Below are positions 16,356 to 20,104 of a DNA stretch of 20,104 bases, one piece after another. Source of the DNA: Acidiferrobacteraceae bacterium (GTDB taxonomy: Bacteria > Pseudomonadota > Gammaproteobacteria > Arenicellales > UBA868); contig PBJL01000018.1 of the NCBI GenBank assembly GCA_002721105.1, forward strand, positions 16,522 through 36,625, read 5' to 3'. The position numbers and the translations under genes were made by a program. Numbering within the stretch: the stretch's first letter is position 1; the number at the start of each line of letters is the position of its first letter. Under the pieces are notes generated by a model that had not been told where the DNA came from, did not search any database, and saw only the letters and a program-made list of their open reading frames with translations.

Positions 16356-16658
16356 TCAAGAAATTTCGTCAACACCTTCGACAATTCGAAAATCCCTAAT
16401 CACGCCATCTTTAAGTTTTTCTAAAGCACACTGATAGGCATCACTTTCGTACGCAGCGATCGCTTCATCCAGACTATCAAATTCTACAATTACGGTTCGC
16501 TCTGAAATACCATCATCCTTCGGAATAACCCGACCACCACGTACTAAAAAACGTCCTCCATTTTCAATAACAGCAGGACCTCCAATCTCCGCATATGCAG
16601 ACAGTTTTTCTTTGTCAATGATTTTTTGATACACCGATACCCAGTATCCCTTAGCCAT
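16356..16658 (-). CDS. DUF1330 family protein
   Basis: This 100-residue protein belongs to the DUF1330 family, small proteins with a ferredoxin-like dimeric alpha/beta barrel fold. Characteristic segments are KGYWVSVYQKI at the start, GGRFLVRGG near residues 34-42, and VIVEFDSLDEAIAAYESDAY near 56-75. The function of the family is not established; some related dimeric barrels are monooxygenases or isomerases, but no catalytic residue can be named. AAGGA about 7 bases before the ATG is a fair ribosome site. It is on the same strand as argC, 186 bases upstream, and divergent from the small cysteine-rich gene. No signal peptide or membrane segment is seen. Confidence 0.9.
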   Translation of the reverse strand: MAKGYWVSVYQKIIDKEKLSAYAEIGGPAVIENGGRFLVRGGRVIPKDDGISERTVIVEFDSLDEAIAAYESDAYQCALEKLKDGVIRDFRIVEGVDEIS

Positions 16659-16894
16659 AGCTTTTCCTTTATATGATAGTTTTACTGCTTTAATTGTTGA
16701 AGAAGGATTATAAGGTCCAGCACGATATTTGTTATAGTGCTAAAAAATGAGTTCAAAATATTCGTTATTTATATGAAAATAATTAAAAAGATAATATAGA
16801 ATAAATGTACTTAACGATTTAATCTAATAAGGTTAATTTTCTATTTTAAGCTTACACAGGGTTGATCAACACAAGAAGAGATCTAGGAGGACAA
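16659..16894. other. AT-rich divergent intergenic region
   Basis: This 236-base region separates the DUF1330 gene and the cysteine-rich gene and should contain both promoters. It is very AT-rich. AGCAC and GTGCT arms about 13 bases apart (near 16720-16742) make a weak hairpin followed by a run of As on the plus strand. No reliable -35/-10 pair can be singled out. Confidence 0.4.
16885..16890 (+). promoter_or_regulatory. Ribosome binding site fixing the start of the cysteine-rich protein
   Basis: AGGAGG ends 4 bases before the ATG at 16895. The site is consensus in sequence with slightly short spacing. It supports the ATG over an upstream in-frame TTG at 16862. Confidence 0.75.
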
Positions 16895-17086
16895 ATGGAC
16901 TATATCTGCGGAGCATGTGGCATGGGTGTAACTGGGCTCAAATGTGTTAAGTGTAATGATGGGTTGGTTCACGACCATATCACCACAGACGATGGAACAA
17001 CTGTAGAGGTATCAAAATGCCCAAATGGTCATGGAATGATTAAGTCTCCGACCTGTTGTGCAATTGATATGACGTGCAATACTTAG
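16895..17086 (+). CDS. Small cysteine-rich putative zinc-ribbon protein
   Basis: This 63-residue soluble protein has eight cysteines and three histidines. Two CxxC knuckles (C5-C8 and C17-C20) are followed by C42 and H46 in KCPNGHGMIKSP, then C54-C55 and C61 at the C-terminus. This pattern suggests one or two structural zinc sites, or another metal or redox role. The start is the ATG preceded by AGGAGG. I recall similar short proteins in marine bacteria and archaea but cannot assign a named family or function. There is no signal peptide. Upstream is a 236-base AT-rich divergent region shared with the DUF1330 gene, and downstream is a cluster of hairpins. The purposeful cysteine spacing and good ribosome site make it very likely a real gene. 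Confidence 0.82.
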   Translation: MDYICGACGMGVTGLKCVKCNDGLVHDHITTDDGTTVEVSKCPNGHGMIKSPTCCAIDMTCNT

Positions 17087-17095
17087 AGTAAAAAA

Positions 17096-17162
17096 TGGGT
17101 CTATATTAGACCCAAATCGCATAGTTAAAACCTAGGGCGATTTATGACAACAAATATTGTTG
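17096..17162. other. Cluster of three consecutive stem-loops
   Basis: Three inverted repeats lie almost end to end just after the cysteine-rich gene. The first is TGGGTCTA/TAGACCCA with a 3-base loop (17096-17114). The second is AAATCGC/GCGATTT with a 16-base loop (17114-17143). The third is CAACAA/TTGTTG with a 3-base loop (17148-17162). The first is flanked by A-tracts on the plus strand, so on the minus strand it is followed by six Ts and looks like a rho-independent terminator there. On the plus strand it lacks a T-tract. The group may end transcription, protect the 3' end of the small message, or form a structured leader of the next gene. Confidence 0.45.
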
Positions 17163-17245
17163 GGGGCTTGGATCGATAATCTACGCCCTCCTTGACTACA
17201 TTTGCTTAATTTTCTCAGTAGTAACGCTACGCCCTAAACGATTAC

Positions 17246-18160
17246 ATGCCAGTGTTAATAATCAAACAAGAAGGTCATTCAAAACACTGGATATTGTTAA
17301 TAGTCCTCGGTATTGCTTGGGGTGGGAGTTTTTCAATAGCAAAAATCGCGCTAGAGAATGGTTATCATCCGCTTGGCATCAACTGGTGGGTTTCAGCTAT
17401 CAGTACTGTCTTATTAATGTTTTATATATTGGTTCGACAAAAAAAACTTCCAATTGACCGTAACCATATATATATCTACGTGGTGTGCGGGGCTCTAGGA
17501 ACAGCTATTCCAGGAGTTTTGTATTTTTTTTCGCTCAAGCATATATCGCCGGGAATTGTAGCAATAATGATGGCGAATGTACCAATAATGACGTTTGTCG
17601 TAGCGACAATACGCGGCATAGAAAAAAAATCATTTTTTCGAGTATTGGGGGTATTGTTAGGGGTGGCGTCAATATTGCTTCTGATTGTACCTGAAGAAAG
17701 CCTTCCCGAACGCTCCGCGATTCCTTGGGTGATCGTAATGGCATTTGCAGCAGCCTGTTATGCAGCTGAAAATATTGTACTGGCACGCAGAGTGCCACCA
17801 ACTGCTGACACTTATGTTGTTTTATTCGGTATGAGCGTAGCATCTACATTAATGATGACACCGTTTTTACTGCTATCAGATGCCTTTGTTCCAATCAGCA
17901 CACCCTTGCAAAGATCAGATTTAGCAATCGTTGGTCTATCAGCTCTTAACGTTTTGTGCTATGGCTCTTTTGTGTTACTAGTCTTGAGAGCAGGACCAGT
18001 ATTTGCGAGCCAAACAGCTTACATCATTACAATATCTGGCGTGCTTTGGGGAATACTCATTTTCAATGATCAACACTCAGTATGGGTGTGGGTCTCGCTC
18101 ATCGTGATGTTAATTGCGCTTTCATTGGTAACCCCCAAAATCAGCAACCTAAGCAATTAG
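17246..18160 (+). CDS. EamA/DMT superfamily membrane transporter
   Basis: This 304-residue integral membrane protein has about ten hydrophobic segments in two EamA repeats. The first repeat starts at about residue 15 (HWILLIVLGIAWGGSFSIAK). The segment ISPGIVAIMMANVPIMTFVVA near residue 100 is typical of metabolite exporters of this superfamily. The substrate is unknown. No Shine-Dalgarno sequence precedes the ATG at 17246. The gene follows the cysteine-rich gene by about 160 bases containing three hairpins, so the two may or may not share a transcript. It converges on the mttB relic, which runs up to its stop codon on the other strand. Confidence 0.88.
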   Translation: MPVLIIKQEGHSKHWILLIVLGIAWGGSFSIAKIALENGYHPLGINWWVSAISTVLLMFYILVRQKKLPIDRNHIYIYVVCGALGTAIPGVLYFFSLKHISPGIVAIMMANVPIMTFVVATIRGIEKKSFFRVLGVLLGVASILLLIVPEESLPERSAIPWVIVMAFAAACYAAENIVLARRVPPTADTYVVLFGMSVASTLMMTPFLLLSDAFVPISTPLQRSDLAIVGLSALNVLCYGSFVLLVLRAGPVFASQTAYIITISGVLWGILIFNDQHSVWVWVSLIVMLIALSLVTPKISNLSN

Positions 18161-18558
18161 ATACTAAATCACGTAAAACATTATATTCTGAGCACCATTC
18201 CGAAACTGCTGATTGAGAAAAATTAAATTATCGATCTCCAATGATTAGATCCCGAAGATGATTCCTACCATAAATTCGAACAGAACTAGCCGCCTTGATT
18301 ATATATTCCATCACTAATTACGGATCGTAACAAACCATTCCATGATCTAACAATTTCGCGCCCGCTACATGCAGTATCATTCGAGCGTTTTCTAGGGAAA
18401 ATCGGATACCATGTTTTGATAGAACTTCTAATGATTCTAAATGTAGCAACTCTAGCTCATCCGCAGAAACCAACTCAATTGGTTTTAGGTTATTTCTAAA
18501 CTGATTAAATTAAGTTGTTTAAAATTTGTTCGGGATGCGCTTTTTTCCATCGCGCCAC
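18161..18558 (-). pseudogene. Decayed N-terminal fragment of an MttB (trimethylamine methyltransferase) family gene
   Basis: In one minus-strand frame from 18509 down to about 18200 the translation matches the N-terminus of MttB-family methyltransferases. It contains FRNNLKPIELVSADELELLH, then LEVLSKHGIRFSLENARMI, VCYDP, a TAA stop (18318-18320), LVMEYIIKAASSVRIYGRNH, LRDLIIGD, a second stop (18228-18230), and FNFSQSAVSEW. Intact relatives run straight through both stops (as in VxFDP-ALVxxxL and xIGGDxxxF). Upstream, a GTG at 18558 opens a different frame (VARWKKAHPEQ) that may be the original start, implying a frameshift. Only about 110 of the family's usual 480-520 residues remain, and the fragment ends where the convergent EamA gene begins. 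MttB relatives demethylate quaternary amines such as glycine betaine, carnitine or trimethylamine. The family match is from memory of its sequence pattern. Confidence 0.72.
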
Positions 18559-18571
18559 GGCAATGTTATTG

Positions 18572-19678
18572 TTAACCTCTCGCTGTATTGAGCGCCTTCG
18601 GTAACGCTTTTGCAAGCAAATCAAGATCAGAATCTAATCCGACTGAAATTCGGATGCAACGATTTAGTGGTGGAACAGAGGGCATACGGACAAATATATC
18701 CTGATTAATCAACTCGGTAAGAACCTTCTCCGAAAACAAACTGTCGCTACCACAGTCTATCGCTACAAAATTTGTAGCTGAATCAATGGCAGATAACCCA
18801 TTTTCAAGACTAATTCTTGCAATGCGTTGGCGTGCTTCCCCTACTTTACCAACAACTAGCTTTAAGTGTTCCTGATCTAACAAAGCTGATAAAGCCACTT
18901 CCTGAGCGAGCCTGCCTACACCAAAATGATTGCGGACTTTATCAAACTCCCCGATTAACGCTCGCTCGCCTATAATGTATCCAACTCGTAGTCCAGCTAA
19001 TCCATAGGCTTTAGAAAAAGTACGAAATCGAAGCACTCTAGAATTAGAAATATCAATGTCCGCAACTGTGCCTTCTGGAGCAAACTCATGATAGGCCTCA
19101 TCCAACAAAAGTATCATTCCTTTTGGAATTCTGTCAATCATTCGCTCTATCACGCTAGCGCTCCACCATGTGCCCATTGGATTGTCAGGATTAGAAAGAT
19201 AAATCAGTTTAGCATTATGAGCACAAGCTGTATCGACCAAACATTCTATGTCTTCATAGTCATTCGAATAGGGTACGAATACTAAATGCCCTCCATAACC
19301 AACAACGTGATAATTTAGGGTCGGATATGCGCCCAAGGAAGTTACTACAACATCTCCATTTTCAACAAAAATTCGAACCGCGTAACCGAGCAACTCATCG
19401 ATACCTCCACCAACCATAATGTTGTCCAGTGATACCCCATTGTACTGGCCAAGCATCTGCCTAAGTTCGTGCGCTTCTGAATCCCCATACATCCAGGATT
19501 CTCCTGCAGCTCGAGTAATCGCAGATATCGCCTTTAGAGATGGTCCAAAAACATTCTCGTTGGCTCCCATCCTTGCGGAAAAAGGACGATTACGTGCGCG
19601 CTCCTGTACTTCGGGCCCAATAAAAGGTACGGTCTTTGGTAGTTTTCTGACCAACTGAGTCGTCTCGTAATCAATCAT
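18572..19678 (-). CDS. HisC-like PLP-dependent aminotransferase
   Basis: This 368-residue fold type I aminotransferase resembles histidinol-phosphate aminotransferase. Its PLP lysine is K223 in FRTFSKAYGLAGLRVGY. Other cofactor-site residues are N166 in YLSNPDNPMGT and D193 and Y196 in LLLDEAYHEFAPEG. A substrate-carboxylate arginine is expected near the C-terminus (NRCIRISVG). No other histidine gene is adjacent, and HisC-like proteins also act on other amino acids, so the symbol hisC is not assigned. GGGGTGG about 7 bases before the ATG may act as ribosome site. An oligopeptide ABC ATPase gene ends 99 bases upstream on the same strand and the mttB relic lies immediately downstream, which hints at an amino acid or quaternary-amine catabolic setting. 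Confidence 0.88.
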   Translation of the reverse strand: MIDYETTQLVRKLPKTVPFIGPEVQERARNRPFSARMGANENVFGPSLKAISAITRAAGESWMYGDSEAHELRQMLGQYNGVSLDNIMVGGGIDELLGYAVRIFVENGDVVVTSLGAYPTLNYHVVGYGGHLVFVPYSNDYEDIECLVDTACAHNAKLIYLSNPDNPMGTWWSASVIERMIDRIPKGMILLLDEAYHEFAPEGTVADIDISNSRVLRFRTFSKAYGLAGLRVGYIIGERALIGEFDKVRNHFGVGRLAQEVALSALLDQEHLKLVVGKVGEARQRIARISLENGLSAIDSATNFVAIDCGSDSLFSEKVLTELINQDIFVRMPSVPPLNRCIRISVGLDSDLDLLAKALPKALNTARG

Positions 19679-19777
19679 CTAATTCCACCCCTACGAAAGA
19701 TCATGTCATTACCTTTTAAAGAGCATTAACCATTAATGTAGGTCATACCCCTCCAATTCAACTTTAACGAGCAGAAC

Positions 19778-20104
19778 TCATTGGAGGAATTCCTCTTCAG
19801 TTCTATGGCATTCAATAGTATGATTATCCGTCAGCTTTCTAGTTGGAGGTAGTTTTTTATCACAAGTACCTTTGATCGCTATAGGACATCGATCATAAAA
19901 TGCGCAACCCATCCTAGTTATAGTTACTACCCGATCAATTCCTGCTTTTGCTTCTTGCGTCTCCATAGTCTCTTCTAGCCAACCAATCCGGAGTTCAGGA
20001 ACCGATGAAATTAGAAGCCTCGTATAAGGATGATAAGGTGGAGATAGAACCTGATCTACCCTGCCCTGTTCAACAACTCTACCTGCATAAAGCACAAGAA
20101 TTTT
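19778..20104 (-). CDS. Oligopeptide/dipeptide ABC transporter ATP-binding protein, C-terminal part
   Basis: This is the C-terminal 108 residues of a DppD/OppD- or DppF/OppF-type ATPase; the rest lies beyond the right edge of the window. The frame is open to the last base, so 20095 is not a true start. The visible part begins just after the H-loop with LYAGRVVEQG. The peptide-transporter C-terminal extension (oligo_HPY) follows: SPPYHPYTRLLISSVPEL and then a cysteine motif GCAFYDRCP...C...ECH. In some DppD proteins these cysteines bind an iron-sulfur cluster. It would power uptake of peptides or related solutes with permeases encoded further right. The gene ends 99 bases before the aminotransferase gene on the same strand. 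Confidence 0.93.
   Translation of the reverse strand, partial: KILVLYAGRVVEQGRVDQVLSPPYHPYTRLLISSVPELRIGWLEETMETQEAKAGIDRVVTITRMGCAFYDRCPIAIKGTCDKKLPPTRKLTDNHTIECHRTEEEFLQ

Noticed and set aside
18500..18574. Frame reading NNNIAVARWKKAHPEQILNN, considered as the C-terminus of a lost solute-binding protein
   Set aside because: It sits directly upstream of the mttB relic and begins with a plausible GTG start, so a frameshifted mttB N-terminus is the simpler explanation.
19724..19738. CATTAA/TTAATG inverted repeat between the ABC ATPase and aminotransferase genes
   Set aside because: It has a six-base AT-only stem with no T-tract, expected by chance in DNA of this composition.

Overview
This AT-rich window has dense, short-spaced genes and looks like the chromosome of a free-living, probably marine, Gram-negative bacterium. 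An alphaproteobacterial source is my inference. It rests on the type 2 ArgC, two EamA exporters, several ABC importers, a relic of an MttB-type methyltransferase gene, and osmolyte and organosulfate style catabolic genes. No rRNA, tRNA, CRISPR array, transposase or phage gene was seen. The layout suggests mixed housekeeping and accessory catabolic DNA.

Left third (41-7669, all minus strand). Reading in the direction of transcription: a formylglycine-generating enzyme (FGE), a sulfatase carrying the cysteine that FGE oxidises, then after a 186-base gap with dyad symmetries a YnjB-like periplasmic binding protein, a strong hairpin, two permeases and a PotA/UgpC-type ATPase. The sulfatase and FGE have no signal peptide. 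The simplest model is import of an intact sulfate ester followed by cytoplasmic desulfation. The substrate cannot be read from the sequence.

Middle (7746-13132). A phytanoyl-CoA dioxygenase-like (PhyH) enzyme diverges from the FGE gene and converges, with a 9-base overlap, on an SMP-30/gluconolactonase-type gene. A PEBP (YbhB/YbcL) gene lies upstream of that. A 330-base non-coding gap follows, then UDP-glucose dehydrogenase, and divergently an EamA-family transporter.

Right third (13268-20104). Housekeeping genes typA/bipA and argC (type 2) are followed by a DUF1330 protein. Next comes a divergent 63-residue cysteine-rich protein with two CxxC knuckles, a string of three hairpins, and a second EamA transporter. 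The 411 bases after that hold a decayed minus-strand N-terminal fragment of an MttB (trimethylamine methyltransferase) gene. The window ends with a HisC-like aminotransferase and the C-terminal end of an oligopeptide/dipeptide ABC ATPase that runs off the right edge.

The observations most worth following are the FGE-sulfatase-importer module, the mttB relic, the small cysteine-rich protein, and the regulatory dyads at 4263-4283 and 16284-16297.
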